DNA of 24,632 nucleotides from Paramacrobiotus richtersi (Eukaryota; Tardigrada; Eutardigrada; Parachela; Macrobiotidae). Shown in pieces: positions 9,695 to 18,300 of the stretch. The notes under the pieces were generated by a model. That model was not told the origin of the DNA, did no database searches, and saw nothing but the letters and a program-made list of their open reading frames with translations. Positions within the stretch are counted from its first letter, which is position 1. Every line of letters begins with the position of its first letter. The stretch is taken from positions 1-24,632 of the forward strand of contig JAQGAU010000714.1 in the NCBI GenBank assembly GCA_034698045.1, in the 5' to 3' direction. A program made the position numbers and the translations under genes.

Positions 9695-9787
9695 CTCGTG
9701 ACAATGGCTGGCACTGATAACATGGGAATTTAAACCTAGCGTTCTTTCTGACGATAACCAAAGCTATGCAATGGGGCCAGCTGTTTG

Positions 9788-10441
9788 TCAGGTTTTGGCT
9801 TTGAGCTGTTTCTGCATACATTTACACTTGTCCGACCGGATATATGTGCCAACAAGCATTTCCGGCGCTAGGAAACTATTGGCAAGGTCCTTCGAATTCT
9901 GTTCCGGCGTGGTGGCCCGGATGGTCGGGGTGACACCGGGGGCGGGGTTTATGGCGCCCTGGGCCGTGGGCGGCGGTGTCACCAGGTTTGCGACGGCCTT
10001 CTTCTGTAACATGTGGTGCCGGTTGACGCGGGGATCTGGATCTGATGATTCGCGTGGAGTAAGTGTCGATGTCCGCATTGCCTATAGGGATCACAATACC
10101 ACATCGTTCCTGGCGTTGTGGCGATCACGCCGTCGTCCGCCGCTTTTCACACTAAGTCTTGACAAACCGTGCGAACCATCTTCTGACACACTTTTAGTAC
10201 AGTTGTGGTAGTCGCGCGGTTGCATTAACTTGGTCCCCGAGTAGAAACCAACCACAATGCTGAATGACTGGTCATCTGCAGCCAGCAACGATCTTTTAAT
10301 CGATCTGATGCATGACGCGTACTTCATGTGAATAATACAATATGTGCAAATCAGCTCGGCAACGGTCAGTCTCACTCGACCTGCTAACCGTATGGTTAAC
10401 GACAAGTCCTTCCTCTTATTTTGTCGAAGAATAGTCAACAA
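9788..10441 (-). CDS. Unrecognised ORF pair in one frame, split by an 18-nt GT...AG segment
   Basis: Two minus-strand open frames share one reading frame. The first (10441-10091, no ATG at its 5' end) ends SGGRRRDRHNARNDVVL. The second (10078-9788) begins MRTSTLTPRESSDPDPRVN, runs through a Pro/Thr-rich stretch and ends MQKQLKAKT. GC-rich codon third positions in the second part support coding. The only stops between them lie within 10099-10082, an 18-nt stretch that starts GT and ends AG and whose removal keeps frame. Animal introns that short are not established, so it may instead be two ORFs or a broken gene. There is no known domain. The plus-strand frame 9771-10211 overlaps this and looks like its shadow. 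Confidence 0.3.
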
Positions 10442-11236
10442 AACTCGTTTTGCTACTTTCTACCGTACATTAGAAGCGATAGAGATTTTTACCATTGCTC
10501 TGCCGTTTTAATAAAATTAACCATCTTCGGCACAATGTGATACATAGGCTTTCTTTGCAGTCAGGGTTTAGTATGTTCGAATTATCTCTAGCAGCCGCTC
10601 ATACGTCAAAATAGCCTACAACGAAGTGATACAAGTCCCGTAAAGCGTGCGCAGAACAATGATCAATCGACATCCGCTCAGATGCCGCAGCAATCATCGC
10701 CTTAAAAACAAATTCGTCAATGTCTTCCGTCTGTCCTCGGCTGAGCAGCTGAGCTGTCGCGTTTACGGCCGTGCACCTCTCGTGTCTTCTGTTCTCTGGT
10801 AGCCATTAATCATCGTTGCTGATTTACGACGGATGCCGGGTGATAAGTCACTTCTGTGGGTATGGCTGAAAACACCCTCAGAACAGCATAACATGCAGTT
10901 TTTGTTAAACACCGGGGTGAACTTTGCTATTGCCCTTTGGCACTTTCTGCTCTCTGTGTACAGGACAATGCACTCTTTGTATATAATGTTGCAACCTCAG
11001 TTGGCCCCCGCTTTGGGCTGAACTCTCGTTTCGGCATCCAGTCTTTGTGAAGCGCTTTGTTTCATAATACAGACGGATATTTAGCACACGGCCGGTCTGC
11101 GAGCTCGTTTTAGTGGAAGGTCACGGCTGGATCCATCTGTTAGCCACTGGTCATGAGAAGTGTTCTGACTTGTTGTCTTAGAATGGGTAATTTCGGCGTC
11201 CAGACTTTTGCTTGTCAGCTTGGCAGGTTTCTGCGG
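10442..11236. other. Upstream region of the EB-CUB gene
   Basis: No gene is recognised. A TATA-like word (TATATAAT) lies at 10980-10987, about 250 bp before the chosen start codon at 11237, and may serve the EB-CUB gene with a 5' leader. At 10663-10705 a stretch translating as RSDAAAIIALK resembles the exon relic at 4640-4710 (RADAAAMTAVK). It has a TGA just upstream in frame and no GT donor, so it would be a relic. Confidence 0.35.
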
Positions 11237-13626
11237 ATGATGTTTACCATAGTAATATTATACTTGTTCGTGTTTTCGGGCCCCATTGTCGGGCAACTTC
11301 AGCCAGTCATGCCCCTCGTCCCGTTAGGACGGTACCCGTTCCTCTCCGCCAGCCCGAATATCTCCCCAGCTAATCCGTCACAGGCGCCGGCTCCTTCCAA
11401 CGACAATCCGGCCCTTTCACGAAAGCTTGTGGATAACTCGAGCCCCGCCGACACGGCATTCATCGACGCATGTAAGGGGTATGTCGGGAATGCAGCGTTA
11501 GGATGCCCTTGCGCCGCTCCCGAACGGCGTTGTGCGGATGCTGCATCCGTTTGCCGTGGTCGGAAGTGTATCTGCGATCCCACTCTTGGAATTATTGACA
11601 TCAGTGGCAAAAAGTGTTTAAGATACGCGACGACCACGACCGGTAAACTAGAATTTCAGCTGTTTTATCCGTTGCGATTATTACGGTGCTAACTGCTTGG
11701 GATACATACCGTATCACGAATTCTCTAGCGCGCTTTTTGCAGCAAAACCGGCAACATGTGCCCCATGTACATCGCCAACTTGTGCACCTTGTGGTCCTTG
11801 TCCGACAACAACCAGTGCCACTTGCCCTACCAGTATGTGATACCGTGTCAAATGGTTACCGCATAATATATTAAATCAAAGTTACCTTTTTCACTCATGT
11901 TGCGGAGCTCGTCTTACTTTTTTAAAATTCTGTTCTGGTCAACACCTTACGCATGAAAAATTTTGCTAAGCTACAAAAGCATAAGTCCATGATGGTTTAA
12001 CTTGCTTCTAATAATATAACTAACGTTTTACCGTTTAGAAAATTGATCTTTAGTCTGACCTGTCTGATCGACGGCGCTCGCTCGCTAGTCGGTAAATAAG
12101 AGCAACTGCATTGCTCAGTGTATATAGTTTCCCATTATAAGTTGTTCCTGGAAATATTGGAAAGGAACGGCGAATTTCGTATTACTGTAGTGCCATCATA
12201 GTACGGCATAGTTCAGCCGTGTGAAAAAAAACTGATCAGCAGAAGCCCTGTGGGTTCTGGCATGGTTGTCGTTTTTACGTACCGTACCGTAGTGCATACA
12301 GGCGCGACAGACATAAGATTCCGTTAGCACGGTTACCACTGATAAAGATATACAGATAAGATTAGCTGGATTTGTACTAGCGCCACCAACGACCACAATA
12401 CCACCAACGACCACTGCCCCGCCAGACACGCGATGTGCAAATGGTGTTCTCGCCATGGCTAACGACGCTGTGATAGCCACCGGTGCGTGCTAATTTCCTT
12501 TACTTTGCACTCTACGGTTTAGAGTACATAGTGTGCGTTGGCATGTGAGTAACATACTGTATCATTCCAGTTTCTGCCGTCGATTAGTAACAGCTTTAGT
12601 ACAGTAAAATATTCTATAGTTCAAACCACGCATACACGGGAAAGCTGATAGTGCGTCGAAGAGCGGGTAGTTCGGCTAGTAATGAAGAGAATTGTAGGCG
12701 CAAGATGCAGCTTGAATATGCAATTTGGAAACAAATTAACACTTTTCAATTCTGGCACGTTTTCCTCCGGCGCGATATTAAGCGACAATTTCCTATTTTC
12801 CTGCCCGGGAGGCTCTTTCCAGGTAATTCTATGTGGGTCCTTTTATATAGCATGATAATTATATAATAATGTCGAGCAACTGTGTGGGGTGGCATGAGCG
12901 GCTGACTTATAATCGTTGCAGGTCGATATTGATTACATATTCCCTACTATTACGGTAAGAACCTGTGACCAGTTCCCGTGGGACAGTTGGCAGTTTATCG
13001 TAGTAACGTATGCATTATACGTCCGATTGGCTGTCTATCTGGTTACTGGTACCGTTACTCAATATAATAATCAGAGAACTGCATAATTTCTAAACTTAAA
13101 CCTTGTAACAGAAAGCTAGTCGATCGACTTTCCCCGGTTTTCAACAACAAATTTCTGCCGGTTTCTTTAAACAACAACAAAATTGACTTTAGACCAAGTT
13201 CCAAAAGATTCGCCGGCCATAGGGCAAAATGACAGCTAGCGGTTTACAGTCCGCCCGGTACTTACAATATTTTCATATACATTGAGATACTAATCAACAT
13301 CTCTGCAGGATTGCAACAAAGCCGTCACGAACATTAACAAGATGGCATACTGTGGCCCGACCCACCAGACTCCCAAACAGCTGACAATTCCGGCGTCTGT
13401 TTTTGTAAGTCTACAGTGCAATACCTTGCGGCGATAGTGCAAGGTGTTTTTCCAGCAGTAAAGGCATAAAAACAGCGCCTTGTAACAGGGACATTCTACA
13501 AATTGTGATGCAGCGGCAGTTATAACAGCGGGTTCTTTCATGTTGCAGTCTGTAGCCACCTTCATAGCATCTGATGCTGGTAACACTGGAGGATATTCGT
13601 TTACGGTGACCTGCATTCCTCAGTAA
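11237..13626 (+). CDS. Secreted EB-module / CUB-like protein, seven exons (309 aa)
   Basis: The exon model is 11237-11642, 11743-11832, 12381-12482, 12698-12822, 12922-12954, 13309-13404 and 13549-13626 (TAA). All introns are GT-AG, phases are 1, 1, 1, 0, 0, 0, and the total is 930 nt in one open frame. I chose ATG 11237 because it opens directly into a signal peptide (MMFTIVILYLFVFSGPIVGQ). An in-frame ATG 84 nt earlier would bury that peptide. Next comes a Pro/Ser linker, then a cysteine-rich module (C-x10-GC-P-CA...RRCAD...VCRGRKCICD...KKC) resembling the EB module of secreted invertebrate proteins. Exon 2 is a C-P-x repeat (CAPCTSPTCAPCGPCP) and exon 3 starts with PPTTTIPPTTTAPP. Exons 3-7 form a CUB-like domain (C-S-L-N-M-Q-F-G, AYCG, GGYSFTVTC). 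It is probably extracellular or in cuticle. The last four exons are paralogous to 3569-4490. Confidence 0.75.
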
Positions 13627-13978
13627 TGACTACACCCCACGGTGCCTTTTTACAGCATACTCGTCAGCATTCGCCCTAATACATCATTTTCTCTATTCCT
13701 CAGCAATTAAACGAATGTTGCTTTAGTTGTCGCTGGTCGCTTTGTTCAGCTGGTGCACATGTTTGCATCAAACGAAATGCGCGGTATCGAGATTGCATTG
13801 GAATTACTGATGAGTACAAGCAGTCATAAAGTAACGACACGATCCAGCCAGCGATGTTGCTCTTCTTCTATAAAACCCAAACAAATGCTATCATTAAATC
13901 ATACAGCAAAAATGAACCGATTTGCAACAGGTAGGTGTAGGTAGTTACAGTTCAGTCTAGCACAGTTATTCTTTTTGT
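13627..13978. other. Gene-free stretch
   Basis: The open frame 13753-13944 (+) has no recognisable motif. An ATTAAA word near 13894 could be a weak poly(A) signal for the preceding EB-CUB gene, 268 bp after its stop. Confidence 0.35.
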
Positions 13979-14074
13979 ATTCTTTTTTTATCGGCGGCTA
14001 TATACGTTATATATAGGTAGCTTCTTTTCGTATTCTTTTTGTATCGGCGGCTATATACGTTATATATAGCTAGG
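13979..14074 (+). repeat. Two 53-bp tandem repeats with TA-rich near-palindromes
   Basis: The word TCGGCGGCTATATACGTTAT appears at 13991 and again at 14044, giving a period of 53 bp. Each unit is pyrimidine-rich (TATTCTTTTTGTA) followed by a self-complementary CTATATACGTTATATATAG core. The two units are nearly identical, so the duplication is recent. Confidence 0.75.
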
Positions 14075-14101
14075 TTTACTATGACCAGAGCTGCAGGTTC
14101 T

Positions 14102-14995
14102 ACTGTTATTATTATTATTATTATTTTTAAGTCACAAGAGCGGATAACCCAGCAAACTTAAAAAACCCGACCAGAATTCAGAATCTCGCCATTAACTTTC
14201 TGACTTAACACAAACAGTTCTTTTAGCCGCATCGCAAACGTTGTTCCCCCGATCTTTTTTGCCGCAGTCGCCTCGATCCTGATCGTTTTCCTCAGGTTGT
14301 AACGTGCTGTCAAGTTGCGAAAGATCACCAAGTCGGTTAAATATGTTCTCTTGTTCCAGATTTTGTACAACCACACCGCTTCGCATTGCTTCCATCGATA
14401 CAGTGAGAACATGATCCTCAGTTTCTGATACAGTGCAGGGTTAACCTGCTCTTATAATCAGTGATAGCTCGCAATTGTTAACGCTGTAGCTTAGCTAACT
14501 TCTCCCGCAGAGTCGAGGACGCCGCTGACCACACAGGTGAACAGTCTAAGTGTGACTGAAAGCAAGCGTGGTAAAGACTCCGCCGTTGAGGCAAGCTTAA
14601 TCCATCCTTTGCAAGATTTATCATGGCAATGCCGAAACTGGCCTTCTTCTGCACTTTATCATACTGGTCTTGCCACTTTAATAGGTGTTGATGGATTACA
14701 ACGCGCAGGTATCGTACACTCCGCTCCACCTCCAGAGGGTGGTTGTTCAGCACGACAGGCGACATAGACTTATCCCTCGAACGTTCCAAAAATATAATAA
14801 GTTGTCTGCACTTCCGTTCATTTACGCATAAGGTGTTTTCAGGGAACCATGTATTCACACGGTCCAAAGCAGCCTGGAGTTTGGTCGCAGCTTCCGCGTT
14901 CGTCTTACCAGTGTTGTAGATGATGGTATCGTCCGCGAAGCATTCCAGTTCACAACCGTCCATCTCGGTTTTGAGGAGGTCATTGATGTACAATA
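14102..14995 (-). pseudogene. LINE reverse transcriptase pseudogene with (TAA)n tail
   Basis: The minus strand reads LILYINDLLKTEMDGCELEC, then FADDTIIYNTGKTNAEAATK. FADD is the catalytic palm motif (Y/F-A-D-D) of non-LTR reverse transcriptases. Next come NTWFPENTLCVNERKC and WSAASSTLREKLAKLQR, then a stop at 14478. After a frame change the C-terminal region resumes at 14412-14158 (SLYRWKQCEAVWLYKIWNKR, then RYNLRKTIRI and GGTTFAMRLKELF). The 3' end is a minus-strand (AAT)n run at 14127-14102, a normal LINE tail. Motifs before LYINDLL (the GxxQGS region) are absent, so the copy is 5'-truncated where the MITE at 14996 begins. It is of Jockey/CR1-like type and inactive. Confidence 0.8.
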
Positions 14996-15322
14996 TTAGC
15001 CCTTCTCAGACCTTCACGAATGTGAAGCCGAATGTAACGGCCCGAAACCGTTATCGGCACTAGCGCTGTTATCATTGGCCGGCAGCTCGATTCATGCTGA
15101 ATGTGCGTTTCGGCTCTAAACAGTTGGGTAACGACATTCGGGCCGATACTCTCATCCACACACGTACTGTCTTATCTCACGTTCGTGCTGTTTATATACT
15201 TTTACCGTCGTGCTCTCAGATATCACAAACGCATACTGATGGGTATGCACTATTACTGGCTGCAGCGTTGTCCGTGATAAGTTCGGGCCGAATCACATTC
15301 GTGAAGGCTTGAGAAGGGCTAA
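14996..15322. mobile_element. 327-bp MITE with 30-bp terminal inverted repeats and TA duplication
   Basis: The left end TTAGCCCTTCTC...CGAATGTGA (14996-15025) and the reverse complement of the right end (15293-15322) agree at 28 of 30 positions. They differ only at AGA versus AAG. TA dinucleotides at 14994-14995 and 15323-15324 flank it, the target duplication expected of Tc1/mariner-type insertion. Near-terminal GGCCCGAA words also mirror each other. It carries no transposase, so an autonomous relative would be needed to move it. Confidence 0.8.
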
Positions 15323-15363
15323 TATGTATTAAAGAAATTAATAAATCTCTTTTTTCCTTCCAG

Positions 15364-15469
15364 TGCAAAGACGGCGCCCCCCTACTTGAACTTGGCAGTG
15401 GCTCGCGGATTGGGCGGACTCAAGTTGGCGGCCATCAACTTCCTACACGAAAACGCTGGACAAATCTAA
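15364..15469 (+). CDS. Candidate last exon of a BTB/SPOP-type gene
   Basis: A pyrimidine tract and acceptor (TTTTTTCCTTCCAG) end at 15363. One base then completes the previous codon, and 34 codons follow: AKTAPPYLNLAVARGLGG, then LKLAAINFLHENAGQI and TAA at 15467-15469. The L-x-L-A-x3-G-L-x2-L-K-x2-A-I-x-F-L-x2-N pattern resembles the helical end of MATH/BTB (SPOP-like) adaptors of CUL3 ubiquitin ligases. No upstream BTB or MATH exon is visible. The nearest upstream sequence is the MITE and an antisense LINE, which would lie in the intron. It may be an orphan exon. Confidence 0.35.
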
Positions 15470-15946
15470 GTCGTCTGCACTTCTTAGTGCCTTTGACGAA
15501 CCTACTTCGCCTGTGTGGAAAGAGAACACATGGTCATTCTGATGACTCGTTTTTTAATGATCGCTGTGCGTACGGTTATGGGTGTGTTTTCTGTTGACTC
15601 GTTCTTAGAGTCAGTTTGCCAAAATTACTGATTTAGGTTGCTTGTCGAACAGTAGCATTAATCACGTGGCTGATAGCAGACCGACGCTTACCGTCGGTGT
15701 ATTGTAATTCGACTTCTTGTGTTTGGAAAACATTTGCAGTGGCATGTTTCGTGGGCCGAAAAAAAGGACTGTTAGTAACTGATATGTAATACCGTCAGTC
15801 GAACAGGATAATGTGGCCTTTAGTTCCTGAGGAAATGCTCCTGATAATGTTTTACGAGCACATCAAAGGACATTAAGTGTACAGTTAAAACAAAGGACAT
15901 CAAAGGACAATAAGAGGATCGACGAAAAACCAAAGATGACTCATCA
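15470..15946. other. No gene recognised
   Basis: No coding signal is seen. A short direct repeat (CATCAAAGGACATTAAG, CATCAAAGGACAATAAG) occurs at about 15861-15917. Confidence 0.4.
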
Positions 15947-16273
15947 TCAGCTAAATTTAGTTCTCACAAGATCAGCAAACGCGGCGATTTTAGTCAGACA
16001 TCCGATCCGGCCCATGAAAAAATCCTCAGCTTTTTCCTCCTCTTCGCTGTCTTAACCGGATAAGCCCCAAAGGCTATCGTCCGAAAACGCTTTGTTTCCG
16101 TTAGGTTTAATGGACCCTGCGATATCACGCAAATCTGGTACCATAACTCTCCAGCACTGGCGAAGTATGTAATTAAATACTGCGGTGTTTCCGACCAGAA
16201 GTAGAACTGCACCCCCTCCCCCACCATTCCTACACCTTGGCTCGCCACTGCCATCAGACATGTGCGTGGCCAT
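15947..16273 (-). CDS. Hypothetical protein divergent to F-box gene A (in-frame TAA)
   Basis: From ATG 16273 the minus strand reads MATHMSDGSGEPRCRNGGGG, then AVLLLVGNTAVFNYILRQCW, and stops at TAA 16054-16052. The same frame stays open after that stop for another 34 codons (DSEEEEKAEDFFMGRIG...) to TGA 15949-15947. The acidic continuation looks coding, so this could be a gene with a nonsense mutation, or the real stop may be the first one. The first roughly 15 codons lie in DNA duplicated upstream of F-box gene C. No domain is recognised. A longer overlapping frame (16407-15994) has poorer coding character. Confidence 0.3.
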
Positions 16274-18300
16274 ATGCTCAACCACGCTTTAGTTCTAGCC
16301 GTTTTGCTGGCAGAGTAAAATCCGATTCTCGTTCGACTCGTCAGTGGCACGAAAATCTCGTGAGGAGATCTCAGATTTGTGATATTTGTAATTTTGTGAT
16401 ATCTCACATTTTTTTAGCGTTATCACAGTTCATAATCGTCATATTCTGTACTGCAGCTGGAAAGGGATAGAGCAAATCCGAAGGCATTTTACTCGAACCT
16501 TCTGACATGTTTTCGAAGAAGACCTATCACTGGAATGCTGTGGACGTGGTCCGCAGTAACGGAGTCACGCAGCGCGGTCTTGTTGTGGATAAGCAGGACT
16601 CTGGAGTGCTCGTGGATTTCGACATGCCTGGCAAGGAGCCCGAGCTGATCCCTTTTGAGAATGCATATCTGGCAACGTTCGATGTCTGGAATTTTGAGCA
16701 TTTCGATAAAATGGATCGTCTCGAGATTTTGATTCTGAAGAAACCCTCCAAGGACCAACCGTGGCAATGGTACCGTGGAAAAGTGCTCGCTAGACCTTAC
16801 AGCATCGATAGTTTCGCATTGGTGGAAATTGGAGTTGGAAAGGAGACTATTATGGATTATGTTCGCTCGGATGCCGTCCGCATACGATACGGAGGGCCCC
16901 ACAACACCGGAGAATCTCTGCAGAAGACCGATTTCGTCAGGGGAAGCTGTGCTGTTCCGCCTGGATTTTCCTACGACACACAGTCCCTTGGACCTTGGCG
17001 CAAGCTCTTTCCACGCACACACCCGATCGGAAATGTAGAGAACCAGTTCCATTTTCTTCACCTGCGCGATGATTATGATTTCAACGTTGGCGAAACGGTA
17101 AGACAATAACACCTTGCATTCGTATTGTAGTATACTAATCAGGAAATCATGGTTTCAGACCACTGTTTTGAGAGACGGAATCCGAAAGGTAGACGCGAAT
17201 CACCGTGGGGACTGGGATATGGAGAACGGAATAATTAAAATCCCGGAACTGTCTTTTACCGACTTGTCCCTGGAAATTCTCGGTCTGGTGTTCTCCTGTC
17301 TCGACGGACGCCAGCGGACCCGGATGCGCTCTGTGTGTCCTGCTTGGAATAAGAAGATCCTTTCGCCAGAATGTTCCAGTGCGGTGATGGTGGATCTGAG
17401 CGCTTTTCAGGGAAAAGGACATCTGTACGTACTGGGAGCGTGGCTGTTTCACTGTGTCACTCCGGCTACGAGATATGTGACGATTACACTGAGTAGAACT
17501 GGGCAAGCCTTCTCCGTGGACCATGTGGTCGTTCTGCAGACGATCATGCAGTTTAAAAGTCCATTGGTGGCGTTGATATTGTACGATATGCAGCTGGAGC
17601 CAGGAGCTATCTTCACACCACTTAAAACGGTTGTCCCCGATGCCATGCAGAAAGTGTGCAGTCGACTGATCTTCAAGAACGTCACCATCCTGGACTTGTT
17701 TAACACCCGTCTGGATCGTTCCTGTTCCCGAACGGGGACTTTTGACTTGGATCTGCGTGTTGCATACGGCAGTGTCGGTGTTGGTTCGCCAGACGAATTA
17801 CTGGACTGTTTTGACATGGGTGCTTCCGATTTCGCCGATGCAAAGTACCACTGTGCCTTGGAGCAGGTTTCGCGAGTGATTACGGCGGCCAACAGCGAGG
17901 ACGCTCTTCCGGGCCTTGTACGCTGGCAAAAACGAATGGAAATTATCAATGTAAGCATTTCTCACATGAACAGTTCCATTACACATTATTGCTATTGACT
18001 ATTAAATTTTGTGAACGGTCAAGTTTTTTTTAAAACAGTTTTTTAGTTCATTCTGCAGATGTTATTTCGTGATTATGGCAGGTTTTGAGGGAGTGGCAGA
18101 GAAACGATGCTCGATTTGGACCCAACACCCAGTGGAAGCATGTTCAGGCAGCGGAGTTGTGGGCCAATCTGCTGACACTGCGCCGTTCTACCCTCTCGGT
18201 ACTGGTTGCTTTGATCAGCACATGAAGCGCCGTTGGAGGAACACCGTGCTGACCATGAAGAAATGAACGTTTTCCTCGATAGGAGCACGATTCCGATGAG
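16240..18300 (+). repeat. Left arm of a large inverted duplication (F-box gene A)
   Basis: This arm matches, in opposite orientation, about 21800-23880. Homology covers the whole three-exon F-box gene, both introns' borders, about 30 bp after the coding end, and about 250-280 bp of 5' flank. Flank words shared with the other arm include GAGCATAT(AT)GGCC, ACATGTCTGATGG, CACGAGAT and TCGTGCCACT. The arms have diverged clearly but align throughout by eye. Confidence 0.7.
16507..18225 (+). CDS. F-box protein with N-terminal Tudor/Agenet-like repeats, copy A (508 aa)
   Basis: Exons are 16507-17097, 17159-17950 and 18082-18225 (TGA). Introns are 61 and 131 bp, GT-AG and phase 0, and the whole frame is open. 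Exon 1 (residues 1-197) has two similar beta-rich blocks: GLVVDKQDSGVLVDFDMPGK...ELIPFENAYL, and W-Y-R-G-K-V...FALVEI...VRSDAVRI. Both fit the G-x-V/W-x2-A-x-V ... V-x-F/Y-x-D ... L pattern of Tudor/Agenet modules, which often bind methylated ligands. Exon 2 opens TTVLRDGIRK and carries an F-box at about residues 225-270 (LSFTDLSLEILGLVF...RMRSVCPAWNKK), the Skp1-binding motif of SCF ubiquitin ligases. A leucine-rich substrate region follows. The start is the first ATG after a conserved 5' flank. The C-terminus stops at LVALIST, where copy C has Trp and copy B reads on for about 30 residues. Confidence 0.8.

Larger units (their letters stand above)
9326..9707 (-). mobile_element. Solo LTR of a Gypsy-like retrotransposon, with ATGG target duplication
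   Basis: On the minus strand the element runs from TGTCACGAGTGACG (9703) to AGTTGTGACA (9330), 374 bp. It starts TG, ends CA and has 6-bp terminal inverted repeats TGTCAC/GTGACA. The 4-bp words ATGG at 9326-9329 and 9704-9707 flank it directly, as expected of a 4-bp target duplication for Gypsy-type integration. On the minus strand the order is an enhancer-like repeat region (U3), TATATAAG, a transcribed stretch, then AATAAA (9427-9422). This is the standard U3-R-U5 plan. Because the target duplication touches both ends, the internal region and second LTR have been lost by LTR-LTR recombination. No gag, pol or env sequence is present next to it. Confidence 0.75.

Noticed and set aside
9771-10211. 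146-aa plus-strand frame
   Set aside because: It overlaps the more protein-like minus-strand frame 9788-10078, and its Cys/Arg/Gly content follows from that frame's GC-rich third positions.
12651-12866. 71-aa plus-strand frame at exon 4 of the EB-CUB gene
   Set aside because: It is in a different frame from the exon that aligns with the paralog at 3569-3687, and it runs through the splice donor at 12823.
16489-17112. 207-aa open frame antisense to exon 1 of F-box copy A
   Set aside because: It is a mirror shadow of a well-supported exon. Similar antisense openness is seen only in pieces for copies B and C, and it has no domain or splice logic.
17449-17958. 169-aa frame antisense to exon 2 of copy A, and the matching frame 22195-22581 (+) over copy C
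   Set aside because: They are conserved only because the sense exon is conserved. There is no independent start, splice or domain evidence.
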